From contig NZ_QTVG01000014.1 in NCBI RefSeq assembly GCF_003460505.1, positions 1 to 53,177 of the forward strand: DNA of 53,177 nt, given 5' to 3'. Positions 18,720-27,203 of this stretch are shown here, piece by piece. The notes under the pieces are model-generated. The model was not told the DNA's origin. It saw only the letters and a list, made by a program, of their open reading frames with translations, and did no database searches. The position numbers and the translations under genes are program-made. Source of the stretch: Eubacterium sp. AF36-5BH (GTDB lineage: Bacteria; Bacillota; Clostridia; Lachnospirales; Lachnospiraceae). Position 1 is the stretch's first letter, and each line of letters starts with the position of its first letter.

Positions 18720-18783
18720 GTCATCTCTCCTTCTCATAAAATAACTATTTTCCAGTACATTTTTTTATACTTAACTCTAATTT

Positions 18784-19041
18784 CTATTTTTCAACTCTCT
18801 TTTTTTCAATAAAATCAACGAGACTATGTACACTTTTTAATACATCTCCGCCTAAATCACTATCATCAATTTCGATATCGAATTTTCTTTCGATTGCTAC
18901 TAATAATTCTAAGCCATCAACTGAATCCAATCCTATACCCCCTTCAAATAGCAACACATCATCTCCAATTTCAGAAGGTTTAATGCTTAAATTTAATTCT
19001 TCCACTATTGTTGTTTTTACTTCGTCAAATAACTCTTTCAT
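18784..19041 (-). CDS. acyl carrier protein
   Basis: 85-residue acyl carrier protein with the attachment serine Ser40 in GLDSVDGLELL and the usual acidic surface. ATG with AAGGAG upstream. It is a second free carrier besides that at 5216-5470 and differs from it clearly in sequence, so the two may carry different acyl units. The standalone adenylating enzyme at 12651-14039 could load it. Confidence 0.94.
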   Translation of the reverse strand: MKELFDEVKTTIVEELNLSIKPSEIGDDVLLFEGGIGLDSVDGLELLVAIERKFDIEIDDSDLGGDVLKSVHSLVDFIEKKRVEK

Positions 19042-19145
19042 ATATAATTCTCCTTTTACAAATTATTTTTTGCTTTCAATACTGTTTTTTATTCATTAAT
19101 ATTGAAACACTCATTTATATTCTTTTCACTATGAATAATTCTTTA

Positions 19146-19934
19146 TCAACCACCCGGTGCAGAGTATCTACATAACCCTTTTTTCCATGTAATAATAACA
19201 ATGACCAAAAGAATGCTAATCCATAGCATACCTTGCCCCACCGCTACTAACGGACACCCTAGCTGTCCAATTCCGGCTTTGATAGGATAATATACCATAT
19301 AAGCAAATGGCGTATGAATCAAAAATCGATCCAATCCCCATGGTAATATATCTAACGGAATTCCACTTCCAGCCAAAACACTTGTTATAGCTTCAATTAG
19401 CATAAAAAAAGTTGAGCTTTCTGTTAACCAGAATCCAATCAACCCCAATATCAAATTTACTAAAAAAGATATTAAAATGCCTTCTACTATTAGTACCATA
19501 AATAGCATAACTGAACCTGCTTGCAGTCCCATATCAAATCCCACTAATTCAGCAACAGTAATCACAACCAATAATTGAAAAATGCATTTAGGCAATGATT
19601 CTCCTATCAATTTTCCTATAAATATACAAAAATGCCTTGTCAAATGATTGATTGGTTCTACCAAATAACTTGTTAACAACCCCTGTCGTATCTCAGCACA
19701 AATGTCAGCTCCTACTGAAACACTAAAAAACATTGTGATTATGGAACTCATTGTTACATATGTAAGCATTAAATTGCTATCGTAACTTCCTATATCACCT
19801 GTCTGCAAAATAATTTGCCAGAAGATCAGTAACGGTATGAGTCCTATTGTATTAAACAAATTTATTAAGTAGTTTCCTCTAAATTGTAATGAATTTTGTA
19901 TGGACATTCTAATAATTCGCACATATCTTGACAT
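19146..19934 (-). CDS. ABC-2 family permease (PF06182-like)
   Basis: 262 residues with about six hydrophobic helices. The LLTSYLVEPINH segment after the second helix pair is the hallmark of PF06182 ABC-2 permeases. It follows the sister permease by 11 bases with its AGGAGG site immediately after that gene's stop. Together they should form a heterodimeric export channel energised by the ATPase at 11668-12651. Probably exports the cluster's product. Confidence 0.9.
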   Translation of the reverse strand: MSRYVRIIRMSIQNSLQFRGNYLINLFNTIGLIPLLIFWQIILQTGDIGSYDSNLMLTYVTMSSIITMFFSVSVGADICAEIRQGLLTSYLVEPINHLTRHFCIFIGKLIGESLPKCIFQLLVVITVAELVGFDMGLQAGSVMLFMVLIVEGILISFLVNLILGLIGFWLTESSTFFMLIEAITSVLAGSGIPLDILPWGLDRFLIHTPFAYMVYYPIKAGIGQLGCPLVAVGQGMLWISILLVIVIITWKKGLCRYSAPGG

Positions 19935-19945
19935 TTTATCCTCCT

Positions 19946-20731
19946 TTAACCCCCAGAACCTCTATATCTTTGTAATCCCCTCAAAAGGATAATACTGCTA
20001 ATTCCTATCCATACAAATGCTGTGGCAATTGAAGATGTTACCTCTATAATAGTCGTTCCAAAAATCAATGTTTTAGCAGCGGGATTTGCTACTAAAGTTA
20101 AAGGAATAATTAGCGTAAATACAAATCGAATCTTGAGTGGATAAATCTCCGCTGGAAAAGAACGAAAATCATAAGTCGAATAGTGAATAGATTCCAATCC
20201 CTGTGTTTTTTTGAACCAAAATGCTGTATACATCAGCGAAAAAAACATTCCATAAACAATTAAGACTCCACATATAATTTGTATTAAGTAAACTACAAAT
20301 GATAATATTGTAATGGTACAGGCTGTTTTTTTACATCCCCACCACACTATTCCTATTCCAATCAAAACTTGAACTATTCCACTTAAATCCACCGTTTTAA
20401 AACTTACAGAAAAACCTGCTGGTAATGGCTTTAACAATATCTGATCTAGTTCTCCGCTATTAATATTCATCCCTAAATTTAATCCATTAATAAGTAAAAA
20501 CGCTGTAAATAGATAATTAACTATATAATGGGTGCCAAACAAAATATATAAAGAATCAGTTTCCCAACCAGCAATTGTTTCATAATGGCTTGTAACAATA
20601 TTGAGAAACACCAACGTACCCAATAGCCACGACAAATCAGTAATAATACGTATAATAAAATTTGTTCTAAATAACATTTCACGCATAATACACATCCTAG
20701 TATAGTACATAACAATTCTTATATATTTCAT
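19946..20731 (-). CDS. ABC-2 family permease (PF06182-like)
   Basis: 261 residues, about six membrane helices. The GELDQILLKPLPAGFSV segment corresponds to the conserved loop in the partner permease. Its ATG overlaps the stop of the carbamoyltransferase gene (ATGA at 20728-20731), tying export to the late tailoring step. The second half of a heterodimeric exporter. Confidence 0.9.
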   Translation of the reverse strand: MKYIRIVMYYTRMCIMREMLFRTNFIIRIITDLSWLLGTLVFLNIVTSHYETIAGWETDSLYILFGTHYIVNYLFTAFLLINGLNLGMNINSGELDQILLKPLPAGFSVSFKTVDLSGIVQVLIGIGIVWWGCKKTACTITILSFVVYLIQIICGVLIVYGMFFSLMYTAFWFKKTQGLESIHYSTYDFRSFPAEIYPLKIRFVFTLIIPLTLVANPAAKTLIFGTTIIEVTSSIATAFVWIGISSIILLRGLQRYRGSGG

Positions 20732-22674
20732 ATATTAACCCCTTCTTCTTTGTATTCTATATTAGTATTGCCATACAGGTCATAATTGTTCCTATACTTA
20801 CTAATTATCTTTCTTAATGCTTTCACATCTTTTTCCAACGTAATATCAAAGTTGTGTAATACTTCATTAATTTTATAAATATACATTTCTGCAATATCTA
20901 ACTGATATGGATTCCATTTTGATAATAATCTGTCATTTCCATAGTTTTTTTTAAAGTATTTGCGCTCTCTTTCGAGTGGTTTATCTTCCTTATATATATT
21001 ATGATTACAAAGTTCAACTCTGTTTCCATTTACATAAACGATCCTAATTCCTTTTCGAAGGGCAAAGTTGAAAGCCTCTGTGATTTTATTTATTATAGGC
21101 TCACCTTTATCGTTAAGCGAAGTATTACATATAATAGGAATTCCTGTCTTTTCATAAATTCCTTTCAAAATGGAATAAATTCTTTTATCATCATTTTCTG
21201 TAACGGTCTGGACTCGCGCACTACCATCTAAATGCAATATTGCCTCTACTTTAGCTTTCTTGTCCTCTTTTATTTGAAAATTATTAAGCATATAAGCTGA
21301 CGGAAAAGAGTCTTTAAACCATTCTTCTCTTTCTTCTTCCAATACAATTGGTGCAACAGGTCTCCACCATTCGCGTTTTTTATATATATTTAGTAAATTC
21401 TTTGACTCTATTTTTGTAGGATTTGCTAATATACTCCTGTGACCAAGAGCACGTGGTCCAACTTCACTTCTATCATCGAACCAGACTACAGGTTCATTAA
21501 TAATGTCATCTACCGCATAATCGGTTCCAAAATGAACATTCTTCACAAATAAATTAAATTTTTCAATAGCTTCTTTTAAATTGTTATCTGCATTACCATA
21601 ATATGCTGTATTAAATTGAAACTCAAAACTTTGACACTTTTTAAAAAAATAGTAAAGTCCCATTCCAATGGCAATTCCACTATCATTAACACATGGGCAA
21701 CATAGTTGACCTTTAAAACCAAATTTATGAACAATATTTGTATTTGTCGGACAATTTAGTGCATATCCACCTGAAAGTGATATGTATGTGTCTTTTGGGT
21801 CTAGATTATAATTATCCAAAATTTTTCCAACTACTTTATTAACACATTCCAAAGATGCTTCTTGTACAAATTTCATCATCATACTAATTTTATTTTCTTT
21901 TTCTGTAAAACGTTCATCATACCCGCTACAGATTTCATCTATTTTCTCTTTTGGATACGATAATATATAATTTGAAAAATCAAGCAATGTGTTTATATTT
22001 TCAATTATATCTGTTAAATTATACACATCTGCCAATACAGGTGACTCTATCTTTATCCTTGCTGTAGTTGCATAAGCAAGTGCCATCAATGTTCCCTCTG
22101 GTATATGATATCGTTGTGCAAGATAATACCAATATGGACCAGGTGACGGAATTGGAAAAAATTCAACATCTCCCTTTATAGATATCGCACCACAAAATTC
22201 ATTTTTTTTATATGCATTTTTATCAACTAAATAATCTGAACCTGCATCAAATGATAGTGCAATAATATTTTGATTATGAAATATGTCTGTATCCATCACC
22301 ATAGATGAAAATAGATGACATACGGAGTGATATGTGATATTTACTATATCTTTCACACTATGATAGTCATCACAAGTTGACAATTCTGGAAGTCCAATAA
22401 CCTCTTGCATATCATTTAATGTTAAAGAAACTTCACTCAGTAGAATATCAATGAATTCAACAGCATCCGATTTTTCATAAAAAGCTACATCATGATGCTT
22501 TATGCCAGATATTCTTTCAAATTCCCAATGATGAACTATTTCCACATATTTTTCTGTCTTTCTAAATAGGGTCATATTATGATCATGTCTCACTGAACTA
22601 TTAAAAATATGAAAAATTGGATCAATTTCCGAATAAATTGTTAAATAATAACCATCTTTTAACTCATCTATCAT
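20728..22674 (-). CDS. carbamoyltransferase (NodU/CmcH/TobZ family)
   Basis: 648 residues. These enzymes make carbamoyl-adenylate from carbamoyl phosphate and ATP and move the carbamoyl group onto a hydroxyl of an antibiotic or sugar. The N-terminal Kae1-like domain has SSVRHDHNMTLF, FERISGIKHHD and ALSFDAGSDY; the central segment LSGGYALNCPTN and CVNDSGIAIGMGLYYFF are conserved; the C-terminal domain has FDDRSEVGPRALGHRSILANP and CNTSLNDKGEPI. The length is close to the family's usual 550-650. The usual NILGI-type opening is replaced by DGYYLTIY. A decayed, internally deleted copy lies at 25793-26250. Confidence 0.93.
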   Translation of the reverse strand: MIDELKDGYYLTIYSEIDPIFHIFNSSVRHDHNMTLFRKTEKYVEIVHHWEFERISGIKHHDVAFYEKSDAVEFIDILLSEVSLTLNDMQEVIGLPELSTCDDYHSVKDIVNITYHSVCHLFSSMVMDTDIFHNQNIIALSFDAGSDYLVDKNAYKKNEFCGAISIKGDVEFFPIPSPGPYWYYLAQRYHIPEGTLMALAYATTARIKIESPVLADVYNLTDIIENINTLLDFSNYILSYPKEKIDEICSGYDERFTEKENKISMMMKFVQEASLECVNKVVGKILDNYNLDPKDTYISLSGGYALNCPTNTNIVHKFGFKGQLCCPCVNDSGIAIGMGLYYFFKKCQSFEFQFNTAYYGNADNNLKEAIEKFNLFVKNVHFGTDYAVDDIINEPVVWFDDRSEVGPRALGHRSILANPTKIESKNLLNIYKKREWWRPVAPIVLEEEREEWFKDSFPSAYMLNNFQIKEDKKAKVEAILHLDGSARVQTVTENDDKRIYSILKGIYEKTGIPIICNTSLNDKGEPIINKITEAFNFALRKGIRIVYVNGNRVELCNHNIYKEDKPLERERKYFKKNYGNDRLLSKWNPYQLDIAEMYIYKINEVLHNFDITLEKDVKALRKIISKYRNNYDLYGNTNIEYKEEGVNI

Positions 22675-22725
22675 TTTGCCACTCTCTTTTAATTATTTTT
22701 TTCTATTGCTAACTATATCTTCTAA

Positions 22726-23934
22726 CTATAATTCGAAATTATAATTCGCCACTATCTCTTTATAATTATTTTGTATTTTACAAATAGCATTAAATATGTC
22801 ATCAATATCTTCCTTCGTACCCAAAAAAAAGGACTGTTCAAACCAAATAGCTTCTTTTGCACATGCCTTTTCTGCAACAGGACACTCTCGATAAAATTCT
22901 TTTAACGGACTACTATAATATAATGGTTTTTTATATCCTGCATAGCAATGAATTCCTTCTGCTTGAATGGCTGCAAGAAAACGATGCCTTGGAATACCAT
23001 AAAATTTTTCAGAATAATAACGACAGATAAATATATGAAGTCCATGCTTTGTAACCCTATCATCTTCAACTAACGGTTTTAAAAAAGGTATTTCTTTTAG
23101 TAATTTTCTAAAATATGTTATATTTTGATTACGTAAATTCTGTAATTGTTCAAAATTTTGATACTGAGATAACAACAATGAAGCTGATATAGGTGAAAAA
23201 CGTAGATTTTCTCCTAATTCGTAATATTTATCCCAATCGCCTCCTTTTTCACGTCCCATATTGTGCTGTGACCAACACTTTTTATATAACTTTAAGTCTG
23301 TTGTACCAATAAATCCACCTTCCCCACATGTCAAATTTTTAGCTGCATGGAAACTAAAACATGCAATGTCACCCCAACTACCTACTGGTTTTCCTCTCCA
23401 CTCTGCGCCATGTGCATGCGCACAATCTTCAATCACCTTTAAATTGTTTTTTTGAACAATTGGCATAATACGATCAAAATCAACTGGCTGTCCTCCAAAG
23501 TGTACCAACACCACCCCTCTTGTTTGTGATGTGATTGCTTTTTCTATTTGTATAGAATCAATGTTATAAGTATCTTCATCTATATCTACAAATATTGGCT
23601 TAAGACCAGCTTTTAAAATACAAAATGCACTAGCAACATATGTATACGGAGTAACTAGTATTTCTGATCCTGGTTCTAAATCCAAAACTTGCATTGCTAG
23701 ATTCAAAGCTGCTGTTCCATTAACCACGCCAATACCATATCCTAGACTGTGTCTTTTTATAAATAACTCTTCAAATTCATCTACTTCATTACGAGTATTT
23801 CCCATTCCACGATACCATGAACTGTTTTTTAGTGCTTCCGCAATAAACTTCAAGTCATATTCACTAATACGTGGCCACCGCGGAAAAGGTCTACTTCTAA
23901 TAGGCACCCCCCCTTTTATTGCCAATTTTGACAT
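22726..23934 (-). CDS. DegT/DnrJ/EryC1/StrS family PLP aminotransferase
   Basis: 402 residues, ATG with AGGAGG eight bases upstream. The PLP lysine is Lys199 in FSFHAAKNLTCGEGG, with the PLP-ring Asp170 in VIEDCAHAHGA. The opening IKGGVPIRSRPFPRWP is typical of the subgroup that aminates scyllo-inosose and deoxy-inosose (StsC, BtrS) or makes 3-amino-5-hydroxybenzoate. It converts a keto group on a sugar or cyclitol into an amine. In context it makes the amine that a BtrH-type enzyme could acylate. Exact substrate is not readable from sequence. Confidence 0.9.
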   Translation of the reverse strand: MSKLAIKGGVPIRSRPFPRWPRISEYDLKFIAEALKNSSWYRGMGNTRNEVDEFEELFIKRHSLGYGIGVVNGTAALNLAMQVLDLEPGSEILVTPYTYVASAFCILKAGLKPIFVDIDEDTYNIDSIQIEKAITSQTRGVVLVHFGGQPVDFDRIMPIVQKNNLKVIEDCAHAHGAEWRGKPVGSWGDIACFSFHAAKNLTCGEGGFIGTTDLKLYKKCWSQHNMGREKGGDWDKYYELGENLRFSPISASLLLSQYQNFEQLQNLRNQNITYFRKLLKEIPFLKPLVEDDRVTKHGLHIFICRYYSEKFYGIPRHRFLAAIQAEGIHCYAGYKKPLYYSSPLKEFYRECPVAEKACAKEAIWFEQSFFLGTKEDIDDIFNAICKIQNNYKEIVANYNFEL

Positions 23935-24094
23935 TTCTTTTGCCTCCTATGCTTTATTTTCAAAATAGATAATCTAAAAACTACTCATTTTTCATAACTT
24001 TTATTAGACAATATGTCACGCTCATTAATTAATATTATTTTTTGCAAGAATGTTTTTAGTATCAATAACGTGTAAATAAACATCTAAAGTTTTA

Positions 24095-24460
24095 TACATT
24101 CAATTTATCCACAATATATTTTAATTGTCATAATATTCCAATAAATTATTCAACTCGATTTTAAACCAGCTAATAAAATATTATTCAACTTAGATTGTGA
24201 CAATTTTTTCTACGACTTTATCGTTAATAAGTGTTTCGTTACAACTCAAAATTATGTACATACGATATTATGTTATAAATATTTCAATGTAATAATAATT
24301 CTCTTCCATTAAGAAATAATTGTTGAACATTCTTTGAACTTTCACTCTGTAAAATTAACTTTAATATCATCAAACTCAAATTTAGAAGAATTTGTCCAAT
24401 TATCACATATTTACAATAAAAATTACAAACATCTATTAATTCTATATATTTTTTACACAT
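24095..24460 (-). pseudogene. decayed radical SAM gene remnant
   Basis: Between the aminotransferase and the second BtrH-like gene there is no intact gene, but the minus strand holds a broken radical SAM reading frame. From the ATG at 24458-24460 (AGGAA upstream) it reads MCKKYIELIDVCNFYCKY, then one missing base shifts the frame and the expected CDNWTNSSKFEFDDIK follows. Further on come FLNGRELLLH then a stop then NIY (for LTGGEPLLHPNIY) and ILSCNETLINDKVVEKI, matching SCNATLVTKKVVDKL of the intact gene at 15878-16807. LNNI and YYDN segments near 24100-24160 continue the match. Several stops and frameshifts; not functional. The limits are approximate. The remaining spacer on either side shows no other gene. 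Confidence 0.75.
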
Positions 24461-24562
24461 AATTAGTTTCCTATGCTAATTTATGTATAATCAATCTCAC
24501 ACAAATGTTCAAATTACAGTATCTTAAGGAATCCTCTTCTATAAACAAGTTTTTGCTCTAAT

Positions 24563-25531
24563 TTAGCCATGTTCCTCCAATAACTTAATTAAGTCTAGTG
24601 CAATATGCTCTTCAAAATCAGCAATTTCAATTATTTTTTCAGGTATTCGTATCAAAGAATTCCTGTCATCTCTATTTAACTGACATTTTATTGCCAAAAA
24701 GGAAACTACTCTCCATTGTCGCGCTGCTTGTTTCAGACGATTTGATATAGAAATTAATTTCTTAACATTGTATTGTTTTGCCAAAAATTCCAACGTAATT
24801 GAAAAATAATTACGTCCTTTTTGAAGCAATCCTACCTTTGAAACTAAAGGTATTGGATTTTCAATCCAGCTTGGTACACCATCTTTCAAATCATCTATCT
24901 CACGCTCAAGTTCATAAGCTAATTTTCTCATTAAAATGAAAGAGTTGTGTTTGGTATTTATTCCCAAATGATTTATTGTACTACCTATTATTGCTTTCCA
25001 GTTTATGCTTTTATATAGCTTATTTGTTTTTGAAAAAGTAATGTATGGACCACATCCCTTTAAAAATAATTCTACTGATAATCTTTCTTCAAACCTGTTA
25101 AGATTCACATCCATACAAATGAAACTCCGACTTTTTTTTTCGAACCCTACCACTAGACAAAAATGTGCATTATATTCATGTTTACGTGGATGCCAAGGAC
25201 AAAAATGCGAATTAATATATACTAATACTGGCCGTTTCTCTTCAAGTTCTTTATAAATAACTGCTAATAATTTCTCTGCTATAGTTTCATTATGCCAGGT
25301 TATTTTTATCCCATAATAATCTTCCATACATTTCCAAGCATCAAAACGAAATGCATGAATTTTATTCCATAACAGATTTTCTTGTCCAGGCATTATTTCT
25401 CTAATGTCAAACCACCAAGAACCGGCACCTATTATTTCACTATCAAAATTGCATATACTTTTTGCCACTGATTCTATTGCACTATATAAACAATCTGAAG
25501 TTTTCTCATCCGTAGATTCTAATGATAACAC
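24563..25531 (-). CDS. BtrH-type cysteine acyltransferase domain protein
   Basis: 322 residues from a GTG start; an ATG 13 bases upstream is out of frame and gives only 12 codons, and the ribosome site is weak, so the exact start is uncertain. The N-terminal domain has the same layout as the fusion at 3276-5183: Cys14 (SDCLYSA), His123 (NAHFCLVVGF), Asp141 (CMDVN) and the HFCPW segment at 109-113. BtrH in butirosin synthesis moves an acyl group from its carrier protein BtrI to the aminoglycoside amine. This copy ends where the carrier domain would begin, so it must use a separate ACP. It is flanked on both sides by decayed genes and stands alone as a transcription unit. Confidence 0.8.
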   Translation of the reverse strand: MLSLESTDEKTSDCLYSAIESVAKSICNFDSEIIGAGSWWFDIREIMPGQENLLWNKIHAFRFDAWKCMEDYYGIKITWHNETIAEKLLAVIYKELEEKRPVLVYINSHFCPWHPRKHEYNAHFCLVVGFEKKSRSFICMDVNLNRFEERLSVELFLKGCGPYITFSKTNKLYKSINWKAIIGSTINHLGINTKHNSFILMRKLAYELEREIDDLKDGVPSWIENPIPLVSKVGLLQKGRNYFSITLEFLAKQYNVKKLISISNRLKQAARQWRVVSFLAIKCQLNRDDRNSLIRIPEKIIEIADFEEHIALDLIKLLEEHG

Positions 25532-25792
25532 TTTCTAATTTCATCTCCCTTCTATAGAAAAGTACAACAATCCCCATTAACTAAATACAAGGTCTCATCT
25601 TGTAAACTACCTCCGATCATTTTTTCTATTTACGTCAAACCTACTTTTGTATTGAATAAATAGAAAAATTGAATATATCCAACTTTTATTATTCATGTGT
25701 AAAATGCAATCCATACTATTGAATAAAACTTTAGATTAAATAGTTGCCACATAAGATAATAACTATGTTTTTAAATATCTTTTTTAATACCT
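25532..25792. other. AT-rich spacer between the second BtrH-like gene and the decayed carbamoyltransferase copy
   Basis: No gene recognised. The minus strand has a 22-codon open frame from an ATG at 25618-25620 to 25552, without a ribosome site, and a CGGAGG near 25613 that does not lead to a long frame. It presumably contains the promoter of the BtrH-like gene, but I see no convincing -35/-10 pair. Confidence 0.4.
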
Positions 25793-26250
25793 ACATCTTT
25801 TATCAATATGAGATTAAAATTGTGCAATACTTCATTAATTTTATAAATATGCATTTCTGCAGATTCCATTTTGATAATAAGTTATCAATTCCATAGTTTT
25901 TGTCGTCTCTTTCGAGTGGTTTATCTTCCTTATATATATTATGATTACAAAGTTAAACTCTGTTTCCATTTACATAAATAATACGAATTCCTTTTCGAAG
26001 TGCAAAGTTGAATGCCTATGTGACTTTATTTATGATAGGCTCATCTTTATCGTTAAACAAAGTATTACATTCAATTTTTCACAAAAAGCTACATCATGAT
26101 GCTTTTGGTCTGGTATTCTTTCAAATTCTCAATGATGAACTATTTTACCCTTTTTCCTATCTTTCTATACAATATCATTGACAATCATGACTCACTGGAC
26201 GATTAGAGATACGAAAAAATTTAATTAATTTTCAAATAAATTGTAATATC
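25793..26250 (-). pseudogene. internally deleted, decayed copy of the carbamoyltransferase gene
   Basis: The sequence is clearly homologous at DNA level to the intact carbamoyltransferase gene at 20728-22674. Positions 25793-26068 match 20820-21130 (its C-terminal part) with two small deletions and many substitutions, including a long identical run around 25912-25955. Positions 26069-26250 match 22468-22650 (its N-terminal part). The roughly 1.3 kb between these parts is missing, with the breakpoint near 26069. Frameshifts and stops leave no open frame, so it is dead. Together with the radical SAM remnant it shows that part of the cluster was once duplicated and is being lost. Confidence 0.9.
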
Positions 26251-26261
26251 ACTCCTCGCCA

Positions 26262-27203
26262 TTATAAGTCTATTTTTTCATAATTAAAAAATGCTAATGT
26301 CTTTGTAATGCCTTGTCGAATATCGGTTACCGGTTCCCATTTTAGATATTTCTTCGCTGTAGTAATATCTGGATTTCTCCTTTTGGGATCATCTTTTAGG
26401 ATAGGCATAAATTTCACTGAAAGCTTTTCTCCTACTATTTCACTAAAAATATCTACTAAGTCAATAATTTTATACTCCTGTTGATTGCCTAAATTAACTG
26501 GTAATTGATAATCTACTTCCATTAACCTTAATATTCCCTCTATCAAGTCATCTATGTACATAAAACTCCTACTATGTGTTCCATCTCCATATACGCTAAG
26601 CGAATCGCCTTCTATTATTTGTTTAATAAAATTTGTAATAACTCGTCCGTCGTTTAAATTCATTCTTGGCCCATATGTGTTAAAAATACGAATCACTCTG
26701 ATTGGAATTTCATATTTTTTATGCATTGCATATATCATTGCTTCCGCATACCTTTTGGATTCATCATAACAACTTCTCTCACCAAACGAATTAACATTCC
26801 CCCAATACTCTTCTGGTTGTGGGGAGATAAGTGAATCTCCATATACTTCACTCGTTGATGCATAGAAAAATTTCGCCTTTTTTTTAATACATAACTCAAG
26901 TAAGTGAAATGTTCCTTCACCATTAACCCTAAGCGTTTCAATTGACTTCTTCATATACTTAGGTGGACTAGCTGGACTTGCAAAGTGCATAATCCAATCT
27001 AACTCTCCTTCGATAAAATCAATTGGTTTAATAACATCCCACTCTACAAAATTAAATCCCTGATATTTTATTAAGTGATTAATATTTGATTCACTTCCTG
27101 TAATATAATTATCTATTCCTATTACTTCGTGTTTTTCTTCTAAAAATCGTTGTGCAAGATTACTTCCTATAAATCCTGCAACACCGGTGATTAAAATTCT
27201 CAT
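26262..27203 (-). CDS. UDP-glucuronate decarboxylase (UDP-xylose synthase)
   Basis: 313-residue extended short-chain dehydrogenase that oxidises and decarboxylates UDP-glucuronate to UDP-xylose. NAD loop GVAGFIGSN at 7-15, HFASPASPPKY at 73-83, Ser117/Glu119 in TSEVYG, catalytic Tyr146 and Lys150 in CYDESKR, and DDPKRRNPD near the end with the arginine that holds the substrate carboxylate. These are the marks of UXS rather than of dTDP-glucose 4,6-dehydratase. Its ATG overlaps the stop of the UDP-glucose dehydrogenase gene (ATGA at 27200-27203), so the two make UDP-glucose into UDP-xylose, a likely donor for one of the cluster's glycosyltransferases. Confidence 0.92.
   Translation of the reverse strand: MRILITGVAGFIGSNLAQRFLEEKHEVIGIDNYITGSESNINHLIKYQGFNFVEWDVIKPIDFIEGELDWIMHFASPASPPKYMKKSIETLRVNGEGTFHLLELCIKKKAKFFYASTSEVYGDSLISPQPEEYWGNVNSFGERSCYDESKRYAEAMIYAMHKKYEIPIRVIRIFNTYGPRMNLNDGRVITNFIKQIIEGDSLSVYGDGTHSRSFMYIDDLIEGILRLMEVDYQLPVNLGNQQEYKIIDLVDIFSEIVGEKLSVKFMPILKDDPKRRNPDITTAKKYLKWEPVTDIRQGITKTLAFFNYEKIDL

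Noticed and set aside
22726..23934. 3-amino-5-hydroxybenzoate (AHBA) synthase
   Set aside because: Opening motif is shared with AHBA synthases, but no other AHBA pathway gene is present; the sugar/cyclitol context fits an inosose-type or ketosugar aminotransferase better.
25552..25620. 22-codon open frame with a double cysteine upstream of the BtrH-like gene, a possible precursor peptide for the radical SAM enzymes
   Set aside because: No ribosome site, no leader-like pattern, and far from the radical SAM genes; such frames are expected by chance.
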